Source: an uncultured Lachnospiraceae bacterium
GTDB taxonomy: Bacteria; Bacillota; Clostridia; Lachnospirales; Lachnospiraceae
Assembly: GCA_947178035.1 (NCBI GenBank)
Contig: CAMWXA010000002.1
Location: 1-35,775 of the forward strand
DNA: 35,775 nucleotides
Direction: 5' to 3'
The notes beneath the pieces were generated by a model. The model searched no databases, was not told the origin of the DNA, and saw only the letters and a program-made list of their open reading frames with translations. The translations under genes and the position numbers were made by a program. Below are positions 25,554 through 34,644 of the stretch, piece after piece. Within the stretch, counting starts at the first letter, position 1. The number at the start of each line of letters is the position of its first letter.

Positions 25554-26855
25554 ATGATAAAAAAGCTGCGTGTCAAGTTTATCATTTTATCGACAATATC
25601 GCTTTTGTTATTGCTGGGTATTATTGTGATATCCAGCAATTTACTGACTTACAGAGAACTGATAACGAATGCGGACAAGGTACTTGACATGATAGTCAGT
25701 CATGATGAGCGGATGATGCCAGTGCCGCCCTCTGACAAAAAGGAATTCCCGCCGGACAGTACAGATGACCAGCACATGGATTTTTGGGGAAGGCTGGGGC
25801 GAAATAAGCTTTCTCCTGAAATTATGTATGAAGCGCGTTTTTTTACAGCAGACCTTTCCGCAGTCGGAGATGTGATCGCGGTGGGAACGGATCGGATTGC
25901 CATGGTGGATGAGGAGGAAGCTTTTGCGTATGCTGCGCATGTTTACCGGAAGAAGAGTGACAGAGGATTTATCGGAGAGTTTCGATATGTAAAGCTTTAT
26001 CAGGACAATGGGAATGACCTGCATGTCATTTTTTTGGACTGTGGCAGAAGTCTCTTTACATTCAGAAATGCACTTTTGACCAATTGCCTGATTTCCTTTT
26101 TGGGATTTATCGCAATTTTTATTGTCATAGTTGTTTGTTCTAAGAAAATTGTGAGACCAGTATCAGAAAGCTACGAGAAACAGAAACAATTTATCTCTGT
26201 GGCGGGACATGAGATTAAGACCCCCGTTACCATCATTGATGCCGATGTAGAAATACTTGCTATGGAGTTCGGGGAGGAAAACGAATGGCTTCAGGATATC
26301 AGTAAGCAGACGAAGCGTATGGCAGCGCTCACCAATGACCTGCTGACATTGTCACGTATGGATGAGAACCGGCAGCAGTTTACGATGATTGATTTTCCGA
26401 TATCAGACATCGTGGGTGAAACCGTTCAGTCGTTTCAGACATTGGCGCACAGCAGAAACAGAAATATCATAGCGGAGATTGCGCCCATGCTTTCCTGCTG
26501 TGGTGATGAGAACAGTATCCGGCAGATTGTGGGAATCCTGCTGGAAAATGCGATCAAATACACAAAAGAGAGCGCGGATGGCAGCAGTGGTACGATTCTG
26601 CTGAAACTTGAGAAGAAGAACCACAATCTGTACCTGAGTGTAAAAAACAGTGCGGAGCCTGTCAGCGAAGAACAGCTCAGACATTTTTTCGATCGCTTTT
26701 ATCGGACAGAACAATCAAGAAACTCGGAAACTGGTGGGTATGGCTTAGGGCTGTCCATCGCAAAATCGATGGTGGAGGCACACAGAGGCCGGATAACTGC
26801 ATCTGCGCCAGATCGGGAAACAGTGCAGCTTACAGTCATCCTTCCAATGAAATAA
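25554..26855 (+). CDS. Sensor histidine kinase, cognate to the 24846-25532 regulator
   Basis: 433 residues with GGAGG before ATG 25554. There is a transmembrane helix at ~8-28, an extracellular sensor of ~145 residues, and a second helix at ~176-196. Only a short linker without a recognisable HAMP domain leads to the dimerisation helix with phospho-acceptor His 219 (AGHEIKTPV). The ATPase has the N-box ILLENAIKYT, the F-box FFDRFYR and the G-box GGYGLGLSIAKS. The sensor is unusually rich in charged residues (DERMM, DKKEFPPDSTDDQ) and shows no known ligand domain. It would phosphorylate Asp 51 of the regulator in response to an envelope signal. Confidence 0.92.
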   Translation: MIKKLRVKFIILSTISLLLLLGIIVISSNLLTYRELITNADKVLDMIVSHDERMMPVPPSDKKEFPPDSTDDQHMDFWGRLGRNKLSPEIMYEARFFTADLSAVGDVIAVGTDRIAMVDEEEAFAYAAHVYRKKSDRGFIGEFRYVKLYQDNGNDLHVIFLDCGRSLFTFRNALLTNCLISFLGFIAIFIVIVVCSKKIVRPVSESYEKQKQFISVAGHEIKTPVTIIDADVEILAMEFGEENEWLQDISKQTKRMAALTNDLLTLSRMDENRQQFTMIDFPISDIVGETVQSFQTLAHSRNRNIIAEIAPMLSCCGDENSIRQIVGILLENAIKYTKESADGSSGTILLKLEKKNHNLYLSVKNSAEPVSEEQLRHFFDRFYRTEQSRNSETGGYGLGLSIAKSMVEAHRGRITASAPDRETVQLTVILPMK

Positions 26856-26865
26856 GAGAGCAGGG

Positions 26866-28281
26866 CTAACTTTTTTCCACTTTTTCCAGTGTAAAGATAA
26901 ATTCTGTTCCGACGCCCTCCGTGCTGATCACATTGATATTTTCATTGTGGGACTGAATGATTTCTTTCGTGATGGAAAGTCCGAGTCCAGTGCCCTTTTT
27001 GTCCTTGCCGCGCGAGAGATCTGTCTTATAGAAACGGTCCCAGATCAGCCGAATGCTGTCTTTGGGAATGCCGATGCCGCTGTCTTTTACAGATACGAAC
27101 AGTTTGTTTGACTTTTCCACGGTTTCGATTTTAATGGAGGAGTTTTTGTGGCTGAACTTGATGGCGTTATCCACCAGATTGTAAAGCACCTGTTGAATTT
27201 TGACCATATCTGCATTGACATACATTTCGTCGCCGGTGAGAACTAGTTCGATGGAAATCAGTCTTTCACGGCAGGTTCCCTCGAAGGAGATCGCGGTGTT
27301 TTTGATTACCTGATTGATATCAAAGTTGCTCCGGTCGAGTATCATGCCCTTTGTAGTCAGGTTGTTGAGTGTGAGCAGGGAATTGGTCAGTTTGGTCAGG
27401 CGGTCAGTTTCATTCAGAACCACACGGATATATTTTTCGTGCATCTCAGGAGGAATCGTTCCGTCTAGCATTGCCTCGAGGTATCCCCGCATCGAGGTGA
27501 GCGGGGATCGGAAGTCGTGGGAAATATTGGCCACGAGCCGTTTCTGGTTGTCCTCACTCTTTGCGACTTCGCTTGCCATGTAGGCGAGCGAGGCGGCGAG
27601 ATAGCCGATCTCGTCCTCGCTGTCAAGCTGAAACTCGTACCGAAAATTACCGATCGCATACTGTTCTGTCGCGTGTGTGATCTTGCGCAGCGGCAGATAG
27701 ACCATTTCTGTGAAGAAGAGCAGGATTATCAGTGACAGCAGAAAAAGGATAATCAGCGTGATGTAGGATATATTCAGAAGCGAGTTGCAGGAAGTCTGCA
27801 GTTCATCGACGGATGCATGGATAACCACATAGCCTTTTACCTTGTATTTGGAGGTAATCGGTGCAAATGCAGATATCATTTCCTTGTCAAACATACCAAA
27901 AAAATTTCCTGTCGTATAAAAGGAATTTCCGGTAATGGTAGGGCTGAAGTTCGGAATTGTGACGGGATTCTCAATCTCGGGCGGCGAGCTGGAATCCAGC
28001 ACGATAAGCCCAGATGGATTTACAATCCAGATTGAGGCATCCAGAAAAGTGCCGATTGCCTCAATCTGGCGCCATACGGATTCGAGCGTAATCTCGCTGT
28101 TGTATAAATCCGCAGCGTAGGAGTCAGATATCAGCAGGGCTTCTTTGTATAAAGAGTCGGCGCGCTCGCGCTTCATGTGTTCAAGTGTCATGCTGGATGT
28201 AAAAGTAGCCACAACAATAAAACCAAAAAATGCAAAAATAAAATAAGCCAGTACAAATTTTAAATAGAGTGTCCGCTTCAA
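26866..28281 (-). CDS. Sensor histidine kinase with HAMP domain, cognate to the 28330-29031 regulator
   Basis: 471 residues from a TTG start (28279-28281); an in-frame TGA just upstream and a GAGG site rule out a longer form. The next Met (31) would remove the first membrane helix. Helices at ~8-28 and ~172-192 flank an extracellular sensor of ~140 residues, followed by a HAMP domain, phospho-acceptor His 255 (NISHDFRSPL), N-box LVDNAIKFS, DSGIGIP, FYKTDLSRG and GTGLGLSI. Overall architecture resembles PhoR/ResE/WalK-type kinases. It ends tail to tail with the other kinase, with 10 bases between stops. Confidence 0.92.
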   Translation of the reverse strand: MKRTLYLKFVLAYFIFAFFGFIVVATFTSSMTLEHMKRERADSLYKEALLISDSYAADLYNSEITLESVWRQIEAIGTFLDASIWIVNPSGLIVLDSSSPPEIENPVTIPNFSPTITGNSFYTTGNFFGMFDKEMISAFAPITSKYKVKGYVVIHASVDELQTSCNSLLNISYITLIILFLLSLIILLFFTEMVYLPLRKITHATEQYAIGNFRYEFQLDSEDEIGYLAASLAYMASEVAKSEDNQKRLVANISHDFRSPLTSMRGYLEAMLDGTIPPEMHEKYIRVVLNETDRLTKLTNSLLTLNNLTTKGMILDRSNFDINQVIKNTAISFEGTCRERLISIELVLTGDEMYVNADMVKIQQVLYNLVDNAIKFSHKNSSIKIETVEKSNKLFVSVKDSGIGIPKDSIRLIWDRFYKTDLSRGKDKKGTGLGLSITKEIIQSHNENINVISTEGVGTEFIFTLEKVEKS

Positions 28282-28329
28282 TGCAAATCCTCATTTCTTT
28301 TTAAGATATATAAGCAGTTCCTTATTCAG

Positions 28330-29031
28330 TTAATTCCGAACCTCAAATTTGTATCCAACACCCCATATCGTTGAGATACGCCAGGATTCATGGTCCTTGA
28401 TTTTTTCGCGGAGACGCTTGATGTGCACGTCAACAGTGCGCGTGTCACCGATATAATCATACCCCCAGATCTGATTGAGCAGCTGGTCTCTTGTGTATAC
28501 ATGGTTTGGCGATGCTGCGAGAAAGTACAGCAGTTCGAGCTCTTTGGGCGGCATTTCCACAGTTTTTCCGTTATATATTACAGAGTAATTGGTCAGATTG
28601 ATGGTGAGGTCTGGATAGGAAACCTGCTTGGCGTCAGAAGCAGGTTCCGCCGGAGCGGCAGCCTTGTAGCGGCGCAGAACTGCTTTTACACGCGCGACAA
28701 GCTCCTTCGTGTCAAAAGGCTTTTCCAGATAGTCGTCGGCGCCTAGTTCCAGGCCAAGTACTTTGTCAAACACCTCGCCTTTTGCAGACAGCATAATAAT
28801 CGGAGTCTGCGATTTCTGCCGCACTTCGCGGCAGACCTGATAGCCGTCAATGCCTGGCAGCATCAGGTCTAAAAGAATCAGGTCCGGTGCAAATCCATTC
28901 ATCTCCTGCAGTGCAGATTCCCCGTCATACACAATCTTTGTCTCGAAGCACTCCTTGGTCATATACAAGGAAATCAGATCTGCAATATTTTCATCATCAT
29001 CAACAATCAGTATTTTTTGTTTGTTAGCCAT
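28330..29031 (-). CDS. OmpR/PhoB-family response regulator
   Basis: 233 residues from ATG 29029-29031, which has AAAGGAAGAG upstream. The frame is open 19 codons further, to 29088, but without a ribosome site. The receiver has DDDE (11-14), phospho-acceptor Asp 55 (LILLDLMLPG), the Ser of MLSA and Lys in LEKPF. The effector winged helix (MPPKELELLYFL, TRTVDVHIKRLREKI, WGVGYKF) is a textbook PhoB/OmpR type. The kinase gene follows after 48 bases. The upstream gap holds a GTTAA/TTAAC pair on the + strand (29070-29095), a possible autoregulatory site, but I cannot assign it firmly. Confidence 0.92.
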   Translation of the reverse strand: MANKQKILIVDDDENIADLISLYMTKECFETKIVYDGESALQEMNGFAPDLILLDLMLPGIDGYQVCREVRQKSQTPIIMLSAKGEVFDKVLGLELGADDYLEKPFDTKELVARVKAVLRRYKAAAPAEPASDAKQVSYPDLTINLTNYSVIYNGKTVEMPPKELELLYFLAASPNHVYTRDQLLNQIWGYDYIGDTRTVDVHIKRLREKIKDHESWRISTIWGVGYKFEVRN

Positions 29032-29105
29032 GTTCTCTTCCTTTATTTTTATTTGCTCAGAAACTGTTAATAAATAACTTGTTAACACTTCCTTAATATT
29101 TGTAC

Positions 29106-31514
29106 CTATTTAAATTCCACAATCGTCACTCCGGCATCTCCTTCGCCGTACTCGCCAAGATGGAAGGATTTCACATAGGAAACACGCTTTAAGTGTTTCT
29201 GGACAGCCTGCCTCAGCGCACCTGTCCCTTTGCCATGCACGATACGAACGCTGGGAGCGTGGGATAGGTATGCATCATCGAGATATTTGTCGAGCTCCGA
29301 AAGTGCTTCGTCCACCGTCCTGCCAAGCAGATTGATTTCCGGGGAGATGGTGGCAGCTTTGGACATGCCGATACTTCCACCGCCGGAGCGTTTGGTGGTG
29401 CCTGTGCTGCCATAGCCTTTTTTGTAGGCGGCAGTGCCGGACAACATATCCTCGTTGATCAATACCAAGTCCTTGATATTGACTTTAGAGCGGATAATTC
29501 CACACTGGACAAAGAGATCACCCCTGGCATCCGGCTTGGAGGAAACGGTGCCCTTTAATCCCATGGATACGACTTTTACCATGTCTCCGGGCTTAATCTG
29601 GCTTGCCTTTAAAATCTTGTGCGTGGGCTTTTCCTGAGGAGAAGAAAGCTTTGCATTTTTTTCTGAAATCTTGTCGCGTACCCTGGTGCGGGCTTTTTCC
29701 AAATCCTGAATCGAGGTTTTGCCGGTGTTGGCCTTCTGAAAGCCGCGAATAGTCTCGTCGGCGATATCTTTGGCTTCCTGCAGTATTTTGCGGGCCTCCT
29801 CGTTCGCTTCGCGCAGTATTTTTTCCTTCTGCGCATCGAGTCGCTCCTGTTTCTGCTCAAGCTTCTTTTTCAGGGATTCTATTTCGGCCTTGTAGCTCTG
29901 GATTTCATTGCGCTCGTTTTCGATTGTGCGTCTGCTTGTCTCGAGATCAGCCAGAAGATCCTCAAAGCTTTCCGCCTCCTCACTGATGTGTTCCCTTGCA
30001 GACAAAATAATCTCGTCGGGCAGACCGAGCTTTGATGAGATGGCAAAGGCATTGCTCTTGCCAGGAATGCCGATGAGAAGCCGGTATGTCGGGCGGAGTG
30101 TCTCCACGTCAAACTCACAGCAGGCATTTTCCACATAGGAGGTGGTGAGAGCAAATACCTTGAGCTCGCTGTAATGTGTGGTTGCCATCGTGCGGATTCC
30201 CTTGTCGTGCAGGTGTTTTAAGATGGCAATAGCGAGCGCAGCGCCTTCAGTCGGGTCTGTGCCAGCGCCAAGCTCATCGAAAATGCAGAGTGAATTTTCA
30301 TCCGCATTTTTCAGGATAGAGATGGTGTTTGTCATATGGGCGGAGAAGGTGGACAGGTTCTGCTCAATACTCTGCTCGTCGCCGATGTCCGCGTACACTT
30401 CTGTAAACACACCAAGCTCGGAACGGTCAAGTGCGGGTATGTGAAGTCCAGATTGTCCCATCAGCGCAAAGAGTCCGACGGTTTTGAGTGACACTGTCTT
30501 TCCGCCGGTGTTTGGGCCAGTGACCACCAGGAGGTCGAAGTCTTTGCCGAGACTGATATCGATAGGGACTACTTTTTTCTTATCCAACAGGGGGTGGCGT
30601 CCCTTGCGGATGTTAATATAGCGATCCGGGTTAAACAGCGGGCGGGAAGCGTTCATGTCAACGGCGAGTCCCGCTCTTGCAAAGATAAAATCAAGCTTTG
30701 TCAGAAGGCGGAAATTGTTGGCGAGCTCTTCTGTGTGCTCCCCCGCAGTGGCGCTCAATCCGGCAAGAATGCGCTCAATCTCTTCCTTCTCTTTCAGGGC
30801 GAGCTCTTTGAGCTGGTTGTTTAAATCCACAACGACAGCGGGTTCAATAAAAAGCGTGGAACCAGTGGAAGACTGGTCGTGAACCATTCCTGGGACATTT
30901 CCCTTGTGTTCGGATTTGACAGGAATGCAGTAGCGGTTGTTTCGCATCGTGATCACTGCGTCCTGCAGATAAGTACGACAGCTTCCGTTTACCATGTTTG
31001 TAAGCTGGTTGTGTATTTTTTCGTTCGTCAGGCTGATGCTGCGCCGGATGTGCCTGAGTGCAGGACTTGCGTCATCGGCGATTTCTTCCTCGGAAATAAT
31101 GCAGCGGTTAATCTCATTTTGGAGCGGTGTCAGCGGTTCGAGATTGGCAAAATATGCCTGCAGATTGTCCTCAATCTCCTCGTCATGCTCGGAGCGTGCG
31201 AAGGCTTTGGCTCTTGTGGCACAGGCAAGAGAAGCTGAGATTTTCAACAGTTCAACGGCTGAGAGGGCACTTCCAATTTCCAGCGATTTGATGCTGAAGC
31301 GGATGTCCTTGTTTCCGCTAAAGTGAATCCGCCCGCCTTTTACCAGGCGTGTAAACGCATCAGCAGTTTGCTGCTGTGCTTCCTCGATTTGCCTGAGGTC
31401 TGTCATCGGCGTCAGTTTTTGGCACAGCTCCTTTCCAGGAGCAGAGCTTGCCTTATCGACGAGCAGCGTGATGATTTTATGATATTCAAGTATTCGTAAT
31501 GCTTTGTCATTCAT
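29106..31514 (-). CDS. mutS2: MutS2 family protein
   Basis: 802 residues, full length for MutS2. The N-terminal core and clamp helices are followed by the ABC-type ATPase: Walker A GPNTGGKT (333-340), Walker B region CIFDELGAGTDPTEG, and TTHYSEL. A long coiled-coil insertion rich in E, K and R follows (about 515-640), then a KOW-like region, and a C-terminal Smr nuclease domain (EINLLGRTVDEAL, VRIVHGKGTGALR). MutS2 acts on branched DNA or on collided ribosomes rather than in mismatch repair. ATG follows AAGGAGAA. The gene starts only 11 bases after the DHHW-protein stop, so it probably also uses the upstream transcript. Confidence 0.95.
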   Translation of the reverse strand: MNDKALRILEYHKIITLLVDKASSAPGKELCQKLTPMTDLRQIEEAQQQTADAFTRLVKGGRIHFSGNKDIRFSIKSLEIGSALSAVELLKISASLACATRAKAFARSEHDEEIEDNLQAYFANLEPLTPLQNEINRCIISEEEIADDASPALRHIRRSISLTNEKIHNQLTNMVNGSCRTYLQDAVITMRNNRYCIPVKSEHKGNVPGMVHDQSSTGSTLFIEPAVVVDLNNQLKELALKEKEEIERILAGLSATAGEHTEELANNFRLLTKLDFIFARAGLAVDMNASRPLFNPDRYINIRKGRHPLLDKKKVVPIDISLGKDFDLLVVTGPNTGGKTVSLKTVGLFALMGQSGLHIPALDRSELGVFTEVYADIGDEQSIEQNLSTFSAHMTNTISILKNADENSLCIFDELGAGTDPTEGAALAIAILKHLHDKGIRTMATTHYSELKVFALTTSYVENACCEFDVETLRPTYRLLIGIPGKSNAFAISSKLGLPDEIILSAREHISEEAESFEDLLADLETSRRTIENERNEIQSYKAEIESLKKKLEQKQERLDAQKEKILREANEEARKILQEAKDIADETIRGFQKANTGKTSIQDLEKARTRVRDKISEKNAKLSSPQEKPTHKILKASQIKPGDMVKVVSMGLKGTVSSKPDARGDLFVQCGIIRSKVNIKDLVLINEDMLSGTAAYKKGYGSTGTTKRSGGGSIGMSKAATISPEINLLGRTVDEALSELDKYLDDAYLSHAPSVRIVHGKGTGALRQAVQKHLKRVSYVKSFHLGEYGEGDAGVTIVEFK

Positions 31515-31525
31515 GATTGTTCTCC

Positions 31526-32659
31526 TTAATAAATCCCCCGGATACCAGTGTCGCTGTCCAGGGTATTCATGTTATATAGCAGCAATACATCCGTTATCTT
31601 GTCATGATCGGACAGAAAGGAGGAGGGGCCATCCCTGTAATAGCGGGTGTCAAACACATATATTTTTCTGTAGTGGTGTGCGAGAAAAGGCACGATAGAA
31701 TTCGCATAGCTGTCCTTGATCAGCATAAGTTCATCCTGCGATGATGCGGCCTTGTTCTCAATTTCGATCAGTGGATGTATATTGTTGAGGAAGAGGGAGT
31801 ACTTATCCTTTTCCTCCAAATAGTCAAGATTGTACAGGCTGTCGGTCACTTCGCCTGTATCAATGTAGGTGACAGTAAGGTCATCTTCCGGGTTTGTGTA
31901 TATCGTGATTGTGTCTTTTTTGTGGCTGTAATCGTTCACCTTAGAGTACAGTGTGCCGGCAAAATCTTCTGTGACAGTCTGTGCTGTCAGTGACTCGAGC
32001 GATACAGGGGTAAGTCCTTTTGCGTCACAGTATGCAAGATAACCATAATAGGCGCCGAGCGTCGTCCAGTGATGGTCGGTGCGGTAGTAGAGCTGCCCCT
32101 GAGAGGCGCCGTCAGAAAGCCAGTCACTGCAGTCGATGGCGGGAATACCAGATGCATCATAGATAGCAGATGCTGTTGCCATCTGATCGGACATGGGAGC
32201 ATACGTTGGAAGCTTATCGCTGTATATGGTAACAGCTGTCGGCACCAGCATCAGGTGGATATCAAGCGCTGTCTGGTCAAGTTTTTCATAAAATTTGACC
32301 AGTGTGTCAGTGATTCGCTCCGTGTTTTGCGGCTTTGCATAAGGCTCGATGAGATAATCGTCTTCTGCCACATAGATATGGTTGATTTCTTTCCGGCCGA
32401 CGGCAATCTCTGCCCTGCTCTTTAACCCCACAAAAAAATCCCGCTGCGGAAAGTGGTCGGCGAGCCAGTCATTGATTGAATCTGTGTACGCTCCGTCAAA
32501 AACCGCCTTTGCGGACAGCGGTGGGAGTTTTGTAAGATATCTGTTTTCATTTTCTGAAAATTCTTTCTTAGGACTGATAAGAAAACACACTGCCATTGAT
32601 AATATACCAATACAGATAAGAAATACCACAGCCCTTTTTATTTTAACATTCGTAATCAT
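31526..32659 (-). CDS. DHHW-motif membrane-anchored protein (AlgJ/DltD-like O-acetylation partner)
   Basis: 377 residues with one N-terminal membrane helix (~10-28) and an extracellular domain. The name-giving DHHW is at 195-198 (YYRTDHHWTTLGAYYGY), preceded by conserved LPPLSAKAVFDGAYTDSINDWLADHFPQRD. LIKDSYANSIVPFLAHHY supplies a serine-containing SGNH-like motif. DHHW proteins resemble AlgJ/AlgX and usually stand beside an MBOAT gene, as here. They are thought to transfer or process acetyl groups on exported polysaccharide. Substrate is not evident. AAGGGC precedes ATG, and it lies 30 bases downstream of the MBOAT stop. Confidence 0.85.
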   Translation of the reverse strand: MITNVKIKRAVVFLICIGILSMAVCFLISPKKEFSENENRYLTKLPPLSAKAVFDGAYTDSINDWLADHFPQRDFFVGLKSRAEIAVGRKEINHIYVAEDDYLIEPYAKPQNTERITDTLVKFYEKLDQTALDIHLMLVPTAVTIYSDKLPTYAPMSDQMATASAIYDASGIPAIDCSDWLSDGASQGQLYYRTDHHWTTLGAYYGYLAYCDAKGLTPVSLESLTAQTVTEDFAGTLYSKVNDYSHKKDTITIYTNPEDDLTVTYIDTGEVTDSLYNLDYLEEKDKYSLFLNNIHPLIEIENKAASSQDELMLIKDSYANSIVPFLAHHYRKIYVFDTRYYRDGPSSFLSDHDKITDVLLLYNMNTLDSDTGIRGIY

Positions 32660-32689
32660 AGGTGTTGCCCTTTTTAAAACCTGTTTTGT

Positions 32690-34105
32690 CTAGAAACGGA
32701 AGTACAAAAATGGATTGTAGGTGTCGCTGACCATATATGCCGTTGACAGCACAAAGAGCAGCAGAACACTCAAACCAGCCAATGCGGACAAAACACAGCT
32801 TTTTCCGCGGCTGAGCGAAGCTGCCTTCCGGCAAAGCCACGGGTATACGGGACAGGCCAATATACATGCGATGACAATCACAATACCATAATTGCCCAGG
32901 TACCAGAGGAAGCGTGTGTCTGCCAGTGTATTTGATGCAAAGGAGAAGAGCAGGGTGATATAATTGCCAAGCGCTCCCATATCAGTGATTGCAAAAATCA
33001 CAAATCCAAACACCACAATCAAAAACGCATAGGTATGCTGGATCCATCGCGGCAGTTTGGCAAGTGCTTTTCCCCAGACATATTTTTCTAACATGAGCAG
33101 AATACCATAGTAGACGCCCCATAAAATGAAATTCCAGGATGCCCCATGCCACAGGCCTGTCAGAAACCATACCACTGCAATATTGAGCAGATGGCGGGGC
33201 ACGCCTTTCCTGTTTCCGCCAAGGGGAATGTATACGTAATCGCGGAACCATGTGGACAGTGAAATATGCCAGCGCCGCCAGAAGTCCGTCACAGAGATGG
33301 CAGTCAGTGGATAGCGGAAATTTTCATTGTAGTCAAATCCGAGCATCCGCCCCATTCCGATCGCCATATCACTGTAGGCGCTGAAGTCGAAATAGAGCTG
33401 AAAGGTGAAGCAGAGTGCACCAAGCCATGCTGTTGCAACGCTTGTTTCTGATGCGCCGAGAGCGCATATCTCTTCCCATAAAGCGCCTGCCTGATTCGCG
33501 ATAAGCACCTTTTTAAAGAGGCCTGTCATAAAGCGCAGAAGACCTTGTTCCATCTTATCCAATGTGATGTTTCTGTGATGAAGTTGTTCCTGTATGTCTG
33601 CAAAGCGCACAATCGGACCGGCGACCAGCTGCGGAAACATAGATACATATGTGAGGTATGCGGTATAACTGTGCTCCGCTTTCACCTCGCCGCGGTACAG
33701 GTCGATGATATAGCTCATCGTCTGAAACGTATAAAAGCTGATACCAACTGGAAGATGCATATGCGGCTGTGCAAACTGTGTGCCCAATAGTCCATTTACG
33801 GAGGCGATGACGAAATCGGCATACTTAAAAAAGGCAAGGATGGACAGATTGATACAAATGCTGCAGCACAGGAAAAATGTCCTCCTGCATTTTGTCGTGC
33901 CGAAACGTTCCATAAGCCGTCCATTTGTGTAGTCAAGCACAGTGGAAAAGAGCATCAAAAGAATGTATAGCGGCTCTCCCCATGCATAAAAAATCAGGCT
34001 GAAAATAAGCAAAATCCCATTTTTCCATGAAAATGGGACCGCATAGTACAAAATCAGGCAAAGCGGCAGGAAGAAAAACAGAAACGGAATACAGCTAAAG
34101 ACCAT
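32690..34105 (-). CDS. MBOAT family O-acyltransferase, AlgI-like
   Basis: A 471-residue polytopic protein with about ten hydrophobic segments. AlgI/DltB signatures are present: MLGFDYNENFRYPLTAISVTDFWRRWHISLSTWFRDYVYIPLGG (conserved in the acyl-donor tunnel region) and WFLTGLWHGASWNFILWG with the invariant histidine at 320. AlgI proteins pass acetyl groups from a cytoplasmic donor across the membrane to partner proteins that modify polysaccharide. Here the DHHW and SGNH proteins in the same operon are the obvious partners. GGAGG lies six bases before ATG 34105. Confidence 0.95.
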   Translation of the reverse strand: MVFSCIPFLFFFLPLCLILYYAVPFSWKNGILLIFSLIFYAWGEPLYILLMLFSTVLDYTNGRLMERFGTTKCRRTFFLCCSICINLSILAFFKYADFVIASVNGLLGTQFAQPHMHLPVGISFYTFQTMSYIIDLYRGEVKAEHSYTAYLTYVSMFPQLVAGPIVRFADIQEQLHHRNITLDKMEQGLLRFMTGLFKKVLIANQAGALWEEICALGASETSVATAWLGALCFTFQLYFDFSAYSDMAIGMGRMLGFDYNENFRYPLTAISVTDFWRRWHISLSTWFRDYVYIPLGGNRKGVPRHLLNIAVVWFLTGLWHGASWNFILWGVYYGILLMLEKYVWGKALAKLPRWIQHTYAFLIVVFGFVIFAITDMGALGNYITLLFSFASNTLADTRFLWYLGNYGIVIVIACILACPVYPWLCRKAASLSRGKSCVLSALAGLSVLLLFVLSTAYMVSDTYNPFLYFRF

Positions 34106-34117
34106 GACAATCCTCCG

Positions 34118-34639
34118 CTAAAATAATCCGCTTTCAATAATATCCGAAATCGCGTCTGCGCTGTCGGATATCACAAGCCATATATAGTTATCCTTCGTCT
34201 GAACTTTGCTCTTTTCGACAATCGCAAACTGCTCAGGGATATAATTTTCCATCTCGTTCTTCTTCTCATCGACGACTGTCTGTAAGCAGTTGGTAAGCTC
34301 CTCTAAATCATCGGTACTTTTGACTTTCATGATAATGACAGTCTCGGCCTGCGCTGCGTCCTCAGACATGGAAAAGACGTATTCTTCGAGGGCTGCGGCA
34401 TCAATGCCGTAATAGTTTTCGATAAAGTCATCATCCATGCATTGAGGGGACTTTAGGGACACTGCCTGCCCGATTTCCTGATAGATTTCTTCGATGGATT
34501 TTGCGGTCTTTTCGCTGTCTGAATTGGTGCTTTGTTCTGTGTCGTTGGCTGTGGGTACAGTTTTGTCCGAACATCCGGTGCAGATTAGTGCGGCAGCCGC
34601 GAAAGCTGCCATAGTCTTTATGTATTTTAATTTACGCAT
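34118..34639 (-). CDS. DUF4358 lipoprotein
   Basis: 173 residues. The signal peptide ends in a clear lipobox (ALICTGC, Cys ~23), followed by a Ser/Thr/Asp-rich linker and a DUF4358 domain (EIYQEIGQAV, YGIDAAALEEYVF, AQAETVIIMKVKSTDDLEEL, DNYIWLVISDS). Function of the family is unknown. It is typically next to MBOAT/DHHW and SGNH genes in clostridia, as here, so a helper role in the acetylation module is inferred. GGGAG precedes ATG 34639. Confidence 0.85.
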   Translation of the reverse strand: MRKLKYIKTMAAFAAAALICTGCSDKTVPTANDTEQSTNSDSEKTAKSIEEIYQEIGQAVSLKSPQCMDDDFIENYYGIDAAALEEYVFSMSEDAAQAETVIIMKVKSTDDLEELTNCLQTVVDEKKNEMENYIPEQFAIVEKSKVQTKDNYIWLVISDSADAISDIIESGLF

Positions 34640-34644
34640 AATTG

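Noticed and set aside
29070-29095. PhoP-box array upstream of the minus-strand regulator
   Set aside because: TTAACA-like elements occur twice but are 15 bases apart, not the 11-base period expected for such boxes.
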